Source: an uncultured Azospirillum sp. (GTDB lineage: Bacteria; Pseudomonadota; Alphaproteobacteria; Azospirillales; Azospirillaceae). From it: DNA of 6,608 nucleotides. The translations under genes and the position numbers were made by a program. The number at the start of each line of letters is the position of its first letter. The first letter of the stretch is position 1. The DNA lies in the NCBI GenBank assembly GCA_937960755.1, contig CALGOL010000090.1:1-6608 (forward strand). Reading direction: 5' to 3'. Shown piece after piece: positions 1 to 5,689 of this stretch. Under the pieces are notes generated by a model. That model saw nothing but the letters and a program-made list of their open reading frames with translations, ran no database searches and was not told where the DNA came from.

Positions 1-154
1 CGTCAAGCGCCGCAAGGCTCGCCGCCAGCCGCGGCGCGCCCAAAACCGCCAGCCCCAAACCCAACACCGCGCCAACCGCCAGGCCGCTCCACGAACGGCG
101 AGGCAAGCGGCGCGGCGGCGGCTCATTCGCCGTAGTAGTTGGCGTATCGTCCAT
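1..154 (-). CDS. Membrane protein of unknown function, N-terminal part (runs off the left edge)
   Basis: Seen: a minus-strand frame opens with ATG at 154 and stays open to the window edge, giving 51 residues. It begins MDDTPTTTANEPPPRRLPRR, a polar and proline/arginine-rich start. A glycine/leucine/valine-rich stretch follows at about residues 22-40, which looks like one transmembrane helix with the basic N-terminus in the cytoplasm. The start lies inside the 3' end of the kinase gene (32 bp overlap, different frame), so translation is probably coupled. An in-frame ATG at 175 would add seven residues, and an ATG at 126 in another frame overlaps the kinase stop as ATGA. I prefer 154 because its product has a sensible charged start followed by a hydrophobic segment, whereas the ATGA frame gives a Trp/Arg-rich, implausible protein. 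Inferred: a third operon member, perhaps another polymerisation or export membrane protein. Too little is visible to name a family. Confidence 0.55.
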   Translation of the reverse strand, partial: MDDTPTTTANEPPPRRLPRRSWSGLAVGAVLGLGLAVLGAPRLAASLAALD

Positions 155-2381
155 AATAGCTGCCGTAATCCCCATAGGCGTAACGGTCGTAGCGTCGGGC
201 GTCGACCTGCGACAGCGCCACGCCGGCTAGCCGGGCGCCTGAATCCCGCAGCACCCGCAGCCCGTTGCGCACCGCATCGCGCGGCGTGGCGTTCCAGCGG
301 ATGAGATAGACGACGCTGTCGGCCAACGGCGCCAGCGCCCGCACGTCCGACACCGCCAGCACCGGCGGGGAATCGATGATGATGCGGTCGTAGCGCATCG
401 CCAGCCGGGCCAGCAGATCGCGCGCCGCCTGACTGGTCAGCACTTCCGCCGATCCTTCCGGCCCGACGCCGGCGGTTAGCACGTCAAGCGGCGTCAGCGC
501 GTCGCGCTGCAAGGCGTCCTCCAGCGAGGCGACCCCCGCCGCCACCTCCATCAAGCCGACCTGATTAGGCAAGCCCAAAGCGGCGTGCGCCCGCGCCCGG
601 TGAACGTCGCAGTCCACCAGCAAAATCCGCTTGTCCAATCGGGCGTAAAGCCGGGCCAGCGACACCGAAATAAAGGTTTTGCCTTCCTGCGGCGTCGACG
701 ACGTCACCATGATGATTTTACCCCGGCCGGCCGCTTCGCCTTCGGCCGTCGCCGCGTCGTCCGCCGAAGCGGTGGAAAGTTCGATCGCGGTGCGCAAACT
801 GCGCAAGCCGTCGGCCAAGGCCGACCGCGGCTTACGGATCACCATTTCTTCCGGCTTGCCGTCGCTGGAACGGGCGGGCAGCAACGGCGCCACCGCCAGC
901 ACCGGCAAACCGCTAACGATTTCCGCGTCGGCGGCGGTCCGAATAAGGCCATCCAGCAGATCAAGCGCCAGCAGCAAAACGACGCCGGCCACCAGCCCAA
1001 TGAACGCCGCCAGCAGCAAAATCGACTGCTTGCGAGGGTAAGACGGCCGCAACGGCACATCGGCGGGAGAAAGAATGCGAGCGTTGGCCCGCTGGATTTG
1101 CTCTTGTTCGGCCGAGCGTTTGAAGCGGGAAAGGAAGGCTTCGTATAATTCGCGACTGGCCTCGGCCTCGCGCTCCAGCTCCCGCATCCTGATCGACGCT
1201 TCGCCGGCCCGCTCTTGGTTGCGCCGCAAGTCGTTGAGCTGGTTTTCGATGGCGCTGACGCCGACCTCCGCGACCCGCACTTCGTTTTCCACCGACGCGG
1301 CGACGCGCTCGATCTCCAAGGCGATTTTCGACCGCAGTTCGCCCATGTCGGCCCGCAGGCCAATCAAGCGGGGATGGCGGTCGCCATAAGTTTTGGCCGC
1401 TTCGGACAGTTCTCGTTGCAGCGTCGTTTCCTGCTCGCGCAAACGCTGGATCAGCGAAGATTGCAGCACGTCGGTGGCGCTGGCCACCGCCGCCGCGCCG
1501 CCGCCGCTCAGCGTGCGCACCTGATTGAACCGGGCGCGCTTTTGCGCCAAATCGGCGCGGGCGAGCACCAGGCGAGAGTTCAGTTCAGTAAGCTGCTGCT
1601 CCAGCATGGTTTGCTGACGTTCGTTGCGGCGAGCCAGCCCATGGGCCGCGCGATGCGTCTCCACCGCCTGATCGGCGGCGGCGACGTCGCGGCGCAGCGC
1701 CTCCAGCCGCTCAGTCAGCCAGCCGGTGACCCGGCGGGTTTCGTCGAAGCGCGCCTCCAATCGGTCCAAGACGTAAAGCTCCGCCAGCGCGTTGACGATG
1801 CGAGCAGCCTTTTCCCGATTTTCCGATTCAAAGCGTAAGTTAATCAACTGAGAACGGCGCTGGACGTCGACGTCCAGCCGCGACAGCACCCGCCCAGCGA
1901 TCCGGGCTTCGTCCATCGTGGCGCGCGCTTCAGCCGATAAGCCGGCCAAATCCGCCTGTCCGCCGCGCCAAGCGTCCGGCAGCCAGTTCACCGGGTTTAG
2001 ATTAGCGATAAACGCCGCCACTGGATCGGGCGGCCGAAGTCGCAGGTTGAATTCCGGGTCGCGGTCCAGGTCCAGTTTATCCGACAGCCGCCGGATCAAC
2101 GGGCGTGACGTCAAAATCGCCGCCTCAGTTTGCACCATGACGTCGGTCTGTCGCCATCGCGCCGCACTGTTGTTGTCCAGCAAGGTGTCGGCTTCGTCGG
2201 AAACCACCAGCACCTGAGCGGCGGCGGAAAAGCGCGGCGTCGCCTGTTGCAAGTACAGCGCCGCCGGAATGACGAAAACCGCCATCATCGTCAAAATGGT
2301 CAGCTTGCCGCGCCAAAGAACCCGCCTGACCCAGATGAATTGCTCGCGGAAAGACGCTTGCGCGTCGTCAATCGTCGCCAT
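123..2381 (-). CDS. wzc: Wzc/GumC-type polysaccharide co-polymerase fused to a tyrosine autokinase (BY-kinase)
   Basis: An inner-membrane protein that controls chain length and export of an extracellular polysaccharide and phosphorylates its own C-terminal tyrosines. The 752 residues show the complete fused layout. An N-terminal Wzz-like region has a first membrane helix at about 27-45. A long periplasmic, heavily charged coiled-coil region follows (about 200-430), then a proline-containing segment and a second helix at about 453-475. The cytoplasmic kinase has Walker A SSTPQEGKT (561-569), Walker A' ILLVDCD (586-592) and Walker B IIIDSPP (667-673). The tail (731-750) carries nine tyrosines. 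I chose ATG at 2381, not the upstream ATG at 2414, because it leaves a 4-nt gap after the barrel gene's stop and gives a typical MATIDDAQ start. No clear Shine-Dalgarno precedes it, so translational coupling is likely. The A' motif reads DCDVHRA, whereas many relatives have DxDLRRP. Family assignment is secure; the polymer made is unknown. Confidence 0.95.
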   Translation of the reverse strand: MATIDDAQASFREQFIWVRRVLWRGKLTILTMMAVFVIPAALYLQQATPRFSAAAQVLVVSDEADTLLDNNSAARWRQTDVMVQTEAAILTSRPLIRRLSDKLDLDRDPEFNLRLRPPDPVAAFIANLNPVNWLPDAWRGGQADLAGLSAEARATMDEARIAGRVLSRLDVDVQRRSQLINLRFESENREKAARIVNALAELYVLDRLEARFDETRRVTGWLTERLEALRRDVAAADQAVETHRAAHGLARRNERQQTMLEQQLTELNSRLVLARADLAQKRARFNQVRTLSGGGAAAVASATDVLQSSLIQRLREQETTLQRELSEAAKTYGDRHPRLIGLRADMGELRSKIALEIERVAASVENEVRVAEVGVSAIENQLNDLRRNQERAGEASIRMRELEREAEASRELYEAFLSRFKRSAEQEQIQRANARILSPADVPLRPSYPRKQSILLLAAFIGLVAGVVLLLALDLLDGLIRTAADAEIVSGLPVLAVAPLLPARSSDGKPEEMVIRKPRSALADGLRSLRTAIELSTASADDAATAEGEAAGRGKIIMVTSSTPQEGKTFISVSLARLYARLDKRILLVDCDVHRARAHAALGLPNQVGLMEVAAGVASLEDALQRDALTPLDVLTAGVGPEGSAEVLTSQAARDLLARLAMRYDRIIIDSPPVLAVSDVRALAPLADSVVYLIRWNATPRDAVRNGLRVLRDSGARLAGVALSQVDARRYDRYAYGDYGSYYGRYANYYGE
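1859..1878. repeat. Perfect 20-bp palindrome inside the kinase gene
   Basis: The stretch is its own reverse complement, centred on GTCGAC at 1866-1871. It lies in codons for Leu-Asp-Val-Asp-Val-Gln, around residues 169-174 of the kinase. The repeated Asp-Val codons GAC GTC naturally produce palindromes, so a chance coding origin is likely. Confidence 0.5.
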
Positions 2382-2385
2382 TCGT

Positions 2386-3726
2386 TCACATCTGCAACGA
2401 GAGACGCAGGCCAATCACGGTCTGGTCATAGCTGCTGTTTTGAGTGTTGGAATCGCGCACTTTATAGCGCGCCTCGCCGCCGAGGTGGACTTCCGGGGTG
2501 AAGGCGTATGTCGCGCGGGCGCGCGCTTCATAAGTGGAATCGGCGCGGGTCGACCCTTCAAATTTGTCGTAGCTGTAGCTCAGATTGCCGGTCAGCAGAA
2601 TGTTGCGGGCGTATTCATGCCGCACCAGCAGCGACGCCGACGTGCGCACGATGGCGGAAGCATTGGTCAACGTGGTTTCCTGCACCGACCGCTCCAAAGC
2701 CGGCACCACCAGCGTCAGCTTGGTCGGCGTCCAGTTGAGCGTCGCCCGCACGGAAAAACCCGACGGGTCGCTCAGCCGGACGTCGTTGTAGTTCTGGCTA
2801 AGATAGCCGACCAGCAAGTCGCCGCGCACCAAATCGGTCAGATCAAGCCCGACGCCGGTGTCGACCCGCCAGCCGCGGCTGGAGCGGTCGTAGCCCTGAT
2901 CGTCCAGCCGGTCGTCGTAGCGCCGTGAATTGGCCGAAGCGGCGACCACCCAGGCGTAGCCCGGAAACATTTCATAAGACCCGGTGACCTGGCCTTCAAT
3001 CTCCACCCGATCACGGTCGGAATTGTTGATGCGGCCGCCCCCGGTGGTGTCGACGTCCTCGAACGTCCGGCGGGCGACCTCCACTTCCGGCTTGAAAGTG
3101 AAGCGGCCGAACTTGTGCTTGCCGCCCAGCTTAGCGGTGTAAGCCGTAGTCGGCGTCGGCTCCGCCCCGCCGACGCTGTCGGGCGAGCCGCGATCTTCGT
3201 TGCGATAGGTGAAGTCGGTTTGCGCCGTCAACTCGTCGGTGCTGGAAAGATCGTAGCGGCCGTCAGCCACCAGACGGCCGTCCACCGTGTCGTCGCTTTT
3301 ATAGCGGCGATGGCGTTTGACCTCCATGTTGCCGAACACGTTGACCGCATGCGTGGCGAAGCGGGAGCGCAGCCGAAACTCCGGCCGGACAATGGCGACA
3401 TATTCCAACTTGGCGTCGTGTTCGGTGGCGAACAGATTGCTGCTGTAGATCGCGTCGGTTTCAATTTTCGGCAACAACAGGAACGAGCCCAACTCAAAGC
3501 CCTTAGGCTGAAAGGCGTTGTCCATCCGTTCGCTGTCGCCGTCGCCGGGCTTGGCGGCGTCCGGCCCGGTTTCCTGCGTCACTTTAGCGGCCCCGGCGCG
3601 GCGAGGGTCGCCTCCCGGCGCAGTTTGCACGTTTTGAGCGAACGCGGCATGGCTGAAAAAAGCGACGCCGATGGCGGCGGCCAAAGCCGTTTTGTTCAGG
3701 ATTGACGACTGGAGCCGATGCAGCAT
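2386..3726 (-). CDS. Outer-membrane beta-barrel protein, BBP2_2-like, of a polysaccharide export locus
   Basis: A predicted outer-membrane protein of 446 residues. Residues 1-30 form a signal peptide: basic start, hydrophobic AIGVAFF core and a cleavage site after AFA. A polar linker rich in Gly, Pro and Asp follows (about 31-74). From KGFELGSFLLLPKIE (75-89) to the end the sequence is a run of alternating polar/hydrophobic, aromatic-rich strands with Asp/Asn/Gly-rich turns, as in a barrel. The opening with GFxLGSFLL, then a strand and a YSSNLF-like turn, resembles the BBP2_2 (putative beta-barrel porin 2) group often found in exopolysaccharide clusters. The last residue is Met, not the more common Phe. 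I chose ATG at 3726 because the signal peptide begins there; the open frame extends upstream to 3831 but that adds 35 non-signal residues. A GAGG stands 12 nt upstream, a rather long spacing. First gene of the operon with the kinase. Likely role (inferred): exit channel or partner of the OPX lipoprotein. Confidence 0.85.
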   Translation of the reverse strand: MLHRLQSSILNKTALAAAIGVAFFSHAAFAQNVQTAPGGDPRRAGAAKVTQETGPDAAKPGDGDSERMDNAFQPKGFELGSFLLLPKIETDAIYSSNLFATEHDAKLEYVAIVRPEFRLRSRFATHAVNVFGNMEVKRHRRYKSDDTVDGRLVADGRYDLSSTDELTAQTDFTYRNEDRGSPDSVGGAEPTPTTAYTAKLGGKHKFGRFTFKPEVEVARRTFEDVDTTGGGRINNSDRDRVEIEGQVTGSYEMFPGYAWVVAASANSRRYDDRLDDQGYDRSSRGWRVDTGVGLDLTDLVRGDLLVGYLSQNYNDVRLSDPSGFSVRATLNWTPTKLTLVVPALERSVQETTLTNASAIVRTSASLLVRHEYARNILLTGNLSYSYDKFEGSTRADSTYEARARATYAFTPEVHLGGEARYKVRDSNTQNSSYDQTVIGLRLSLQM

Positions 3727-3950
3727 GAGCGAAACAAGCCTCTGGCGATTAAGGTGCGGAGCCGAGCCCCTCGGATTGAACAAATCCCCGCCCGCAAAGA
3801 TTGCGGGATCGAAGAAAGCGACTAACGACAAAGGACGACAAAATCGTATAATTCAAGCTTTCCAGCTCTTTTTTTATGTTCATGCGGCAAACGCACAACG
3901 GAATATGCAATCCTCCCATTTTATGCGCACATATTTTTAAGGCGACTTCA

Positions 3951-3964
3951 CGCATATCGCATAT
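3951..3964. repeat. Tandem heptamer CGCATAT x2
   Basis: Two exact adjacent copies of CGCATAT, just downstream (in the minus-strand sense) of a candidate -10 box. Related words occur nearby (ATATGC at 3903-3908, ATGCG at 3923-3927 on the opposite orientation). It could be a direct-repeat operator, but two short copies may be chance. Confidence 0.35.
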
Positions 3965-3990
3965 TTACGAGAAAGCACCAATTATCACAA
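3962..3990 (-). promoter_or_regulatory. Candidate sigma70-type promoter for the barrel-kinase operon
   Basis: On the minus strand TTGTGA (3985-3990) and TAAATA (3962-3967) are separated by exactly 17 nt. The -35 matches consensus at four of six positions and the -10 at three of six. Transcription would start near 3955 and leave a leader of about 230 nt before the barrel ATG. Spacing is ideal but the -10 is weak, so this is one of at least two candidates in the gap. Confidence 0.3.
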
Positions 3991-4054
3991 TCTATAAAGC
4001 GTGTAAACGCCGGGGGTGGATCGATTGAAGCCGATATATTTGGCGAAAACACTG

Positions 4055-4093
4055 ATTATAGCGTGTCGCTAAACGCCGCACGCGCCGTTTAGC
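4055..4093 (-). promoter_or_regulatory. Perfect TATAAT -10 box with an 8-bp inverted repeat over the -35 position
   Basis: On the minus strand TATAAT lies at 4055-4060. No -35 hexamer stands at the expected distance (GCGTGC at 17 nt). Instead the -35 position falls at the centre of a perfect inverted repeat, GCTAAACG (4068-4075) and CGTTTAGC (4086-4093), with a 10-nt spacer. A consensus -10 lacking a -35 but carrying a dyad there fits a regulated promoter whose activator or repressor binds the dyad. Transcription would run toward the barrel gene with a leader of about 320 nt. This is inference from layout only. Confidence 0.35.
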
Positions 4094-4119
4094 AAGGAGG
4101 CGGCTTTCGCTCGCGAATG

Positions 4120-4146
4120 AAAAATACGAAAGCGGCGCCGCGCTTT
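4120..4146 (-). terminator. Possible intrinsic terminator of the phosphatase gene
   Basis: Read on the minus strand, AAAGCG (4141-4146) and CGCTTT (4129-4134) form a 6-bp stem around a GC-rich 6-nt loop. After a short spacer comes TATTTTT, with five T at 4120-4124. It lies about 78 nt after the phosphatase stop. The stem is short for a strong terminator. A second pairing, GCTTTCG at 4103-4109 with CGAAAGC at 4127-4133, could compete with it. Confidence 0.4.
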
Positions 4147-4153
4147 AACGCAG

Positions 4154-4197
4154 ATCGCGCTCCATCCTCGTCCACAGAAAATAAGGTGGAGCGCGGT
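4154..4197. repeat. Inverted repeat downstream of the phosphatase gene
   Basis: CGCGCTCCA (4156-4164) is perfectly complementary to TGGAGCGCG (4187-4195). With two G-T wobbles and two more pairs the stem reaches 13 bp around an 18-nt loop. It starts 27 nt after the phosphatase stop on the minus strand and is not followed by a T-run. It may therefore protect the 3' end of the mRNA rather than terminate it, or work together with the terminator-like hairpin further along. Confidence 0.45.
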
Positions 4198-4223
4198 GTT
4201 GAACATCCGGCCCCCCGCCAGGG

Positions 4224-5018
4224 TCAGCCAACCGCCGCGATGAAGCGCCGTTCTGCGCCTTCCAGCGCAACACAGGTCAACACGCCCGAAGCGTACGCCC
4301 CGGTGTCGACCCCGATTCGGTTGAAATGGTCTTCGGGCGCGTCGGTTATGGTGTGGCCGTGAACAATCACCCGTCCATGCCACGCAGAAGAGGATAGAAA
4401 CGGTTCGCGCATCCACAAAAGATCGTCCAAGCTCTGGCGCTCCAACGGCGCGCCAGGCATGATCCCGGCATGCACGAAAGCATAGTCGCCGATGACGACG
4501 TAAGGCTCCAGTTTTTCGAAAAAAGCGCGATGCCGCTGCGGCATCCGCTCCCGCAGCGCCGCCGCCAGCCGCCGCATCCGCGCTTCGTCCCCCAACGACG
4601 GCGCCACGCCGTAGCTGGCTAGGGTTTCAGCGCCGCCGTAGCGCAGCCACTCGACCCCGGTCTCCGGCGCAGCGAGAAAACGCAAGAGCGCCATCTCGTG
4701 ATTGCCTAGCAAAAAACGCCGCTCGCATCCGTTCAGCGGCGTCATCAGACGGTCGACAACACCGCGGCTGTCAGAGCCGCGATCAATATAGTCGCCCAGA
4801 TGCACGACAACAGCCGTTCCGCCCGTCTCAAGTATGCTCTTTGCATCTTGTTCAATCATTTCATACAATGCCTCCAGTAGTTCCCGCTCGCCATGGATGT
4901 CGCCAACGGCGTAAACGCGCGTGTTGTCGGGAACCGCTGAGGCGCGATTCGGGAGGCGGCCGGGGCTGCTCTTGTTGGCGTTGAACCATTTTAGGACGTT
5001 TTTAATCACCAGCTTCAT
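4224..5018 (-). CDS. PPP-family metallophosphoesterase (serine/threonine or dual-specificity protein phosphatase)
   Basis: A 264-residue calcineurin-like phosphatase with every PPP signature in order: GDIHG (39-43), GDYIDRG (75-81), GNHE (105-108), HAG (183-185) and VHGHT (219-223). These supply the ligands of the two-metal centre and the catalytic acid, so the enzyme should be active. The size is close to lambda-phosphatase-like bacterial PPPs. No signal peptide is evident; the first 30 residues are basic and polar, so it is probably cytoplasmic. The start could be ATG at 5018 or an in-frame TTG at 5024; I favour the ATG. No strong Shine-Dalgarno is visible for either. It is divergent from the OPX lipoprotein gene across 49 bp. 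Bacterial PPPs can hydrolyse phospho-Ser/Thr, some also phospho-Tyr, and related folds cleave dinucleoside polyphosphates such as Ap4A, so the substrate is open. Its position between kinase and export genes suggests a regulatory role in polysaccharide production. Confidence 0.9.
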   Translation of the reverse strand: MKLVIKNVLKWFNANKSSPGRLPNRASAVPDNTRVYAVGDIHGERELLEALYEMIEQDAKSILETGGTAVVVHLGDYIDRGSDSRGVVDRLMTPLNGCERRFLLGNHEMALLRFLAAPETGVEWLRYGGAETLASYGVAPSLGDEARMRRLAAALRERMPQRHRAFFEKLEPYVVIGDYAFVHAGIMPGAPLERQSLDDLLWMREPFLSSSAWHGRVIVHGHTITDAPEDHFNRIGVDTGAYASGVLTCVALEGAERRFIAAVG

Positions 5019-5025
5019 CCCCAAG

Positions 5026-5048
5026 CGTCCGCCGCGAACCGGCGGATG
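5026..5048. promoter_or_regulatory. Inverted repeat in the 49-bp divergent gap (possible shared operator or leader hairpin)
   Basis: TCCGCCG (5028-5034) and CGGCGGA (5040-5046) are perfect inverted copies with a 5-nt loop. A G-T wobble and one more pair extend the stem to 9 bp. The repeat occupies nearly half of the space between two divergent start codons and sits about 20 nt before the lipoprotein ATG. It could be an operator for both genes or an mRNA hairpin. The gap is too small for two full promoters, so these must lie partly inside the opposing genes; I find no convincing hexamer pair there. Confidence 0.4.
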
Positions 5049-5054
5049 GAATTT

Positions 5055-5060
5055 AAGAGG
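5055..5060 (+). promoter_or_regulatory. Ribosome binding site AAGAGG that fixes the lipoprotein start
   Basis: AAGAGG ends 7 nt before ATG at 5068. This decides in favour of that start over the longer open frame beginning at 4921, because the lipoprotein signal sequence follows it directly. Confidence 0.75.
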
Positions 5061-5067
5061 CGATACG

Positions 5068-5673
5068 ATGGCGTTTTCAAGGTGCGCGTGGCGGCATGGC
5101 GCGTTTCAGACGGCGGCGGCCCTGTTGACGGCGGCGACCCTGCTCGCCGGGTGCGCCGTGGGCCCCAGCTTTCCGTCCGAAGCCGCGCCGATGAAGGTGG
5201 AGAATCCGGCCGACGGCTATCTGTTGGAGCCGGGAAACCGCGTTCGCGTCACCGTCTTCGGGGAAAGCAACCTGTCGGGCGATTTCGCCATTGATCCCAG
5301 CGGCGCCCTGTCGATGCCGCTGGTGGGCAGCGTGCCGGCCAGCGGCGTCACCGTCGCCGCGCTGACCCAGCGGATTCAAGCGATGCTGCAACGCGACGCT
5401 TTCTTGCGCGATCCGCGGGTGGCGGTTGAAGTCGTGACCTTCCGGCCGTTTTACGTGCTGGGCGAAGTGCGCCAGCCGGGCGAATTTCCCTACACCACCG
5501 GCATGACGGTGCTGAGCGCCGTCGCCCGCGCCGGCGGTTACGATTACCGCGCTTATGAACGCGAGGTGGTGCTGGTGCGAACCAGCAACGACGGCCAGAA
5601 GGAATACCGCGCCACCGAACGCACCCCGCTGCTGCCCGGCGACATCGTCCGCGTGCTGGAGCGGCGGTTCTAA
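5068..5673 (+). CDS. Short outer-membrane polysaccharide export (OPX, Wza-like) lipoprotein
   Basis: A 201-residue export lipoprotein. The signal sequence has a basic N-terminus, a hydrophobic stretch and the lipobox LLAGC, with Cys29 as the lipidation site. Ala at +2 favours outer-membrane sorting. A Poly_export domain follows (about 50-123), opening with YLLEPGNRVRVTVFGE and containing the DPSGALSMPLVG core. One SLBB domain follows (about 128-172), with FYVLGEVRQPGEFPY and the AGGY element. The protein ends soon after LLPGDIVRVLERRF. E. coli Wza has about 380 residues, with more SLBB repeats and a C-terminal amphipathic helix that forms the outer-membrane pore; both are absent here. This form therefore probably lies in the periplasm as a lipid-anchored ring and needs a separate outer-membrane pore, for which the barrel at 2386-3726 is the obvious candidate. 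First gene of the plus-strand unit, 16 nt ahead of the epimerase gene. Family assignment is secure; partnership is inferred. Confidence 0.93.
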   Translation: MAFSRCAWRHGAFQTAAALLTAATLLAGCAVGPSFPSEAAPMKVENPADGYLLEPGNRVRVTVFGESNLSGDFAIDPSGALSMPLVGSVPASGVTVAALTQRIQAMLQRDAFLRDPRVAVEVVTFRPFYVLGEVRQPGEFPYTTGMTVLSAVARAGGYDYRAYEREVVLVRTSNDGQKEYRATERTPLLPGDIVRVLERRF

Positions 5674-5689
5674 CCGTCGCAGCCAGACC

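Larger units (their letters stand above)
3727..4223. promoter_or_regulatory. Long AT-rich gap between the barrel operon and the phosphatase gene
   Basis: About 497 bp without a convincing gene. Both flanking genes are on the minus strand, so this holds the 3' end signals of the phosphatase and the leader of the barrel-kinase operon. The part 3841-4020 is about 41% GC by hand count, clearly lower than the surrounding coding DNA. Small open frames exist (3749-3955 minus, 4117-4362 plus) but have no well-placed ribosome site and no recognisable protein. Individual promoter, repeat and hairpin candidates are listed separately. A leader this long in a locus that is otherwise tightly packed suggests that the barrel-kinase operon is subject to regulation. 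Confidence 0.6.

Noticed and set aside
679..1838. Several plus-strand open frames across the kinase gene
   Set aside because: All lie opposite the kinase reading frame, which has clear Wzz and BY-kinase motifs. They are low-complexity antisense shadows.
2382..2414. Longer N-terminus for the kinase (ATG at 2414)
   Set aside because: It would overlap the barrel gene's 3' end and add MACVSRCRCER, which is unlike family starts. ATG at 2381 leaves a 4-nt gap, typical of a coupled operon.
3727..3831. Longer N-terminus for the barrel protein (start at 3831)
   Set aside because: It would place 35 extra residues before an otherwise ideal signal peptide beginning at ATG 3726.
3749..3955. 68-codon minus-strand frame in the leader of the barrel gene
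   Set aside because: No ribosome site precedes its start, it lies in AT-rich regulatory DNA, and the sequence has no recognisable features. A leader peptide cannot be excluded, but nothing supports it.
4117..4362. Small plus-strand frame starting MKNTKAAPRF near an AAGGAGG sequence
   Set aside because: The AAGGAGG ends 16 nt before the ATG, too far for normal use. More than half of the frame is antisense to the phosphatase, and the product resembles no family I know.
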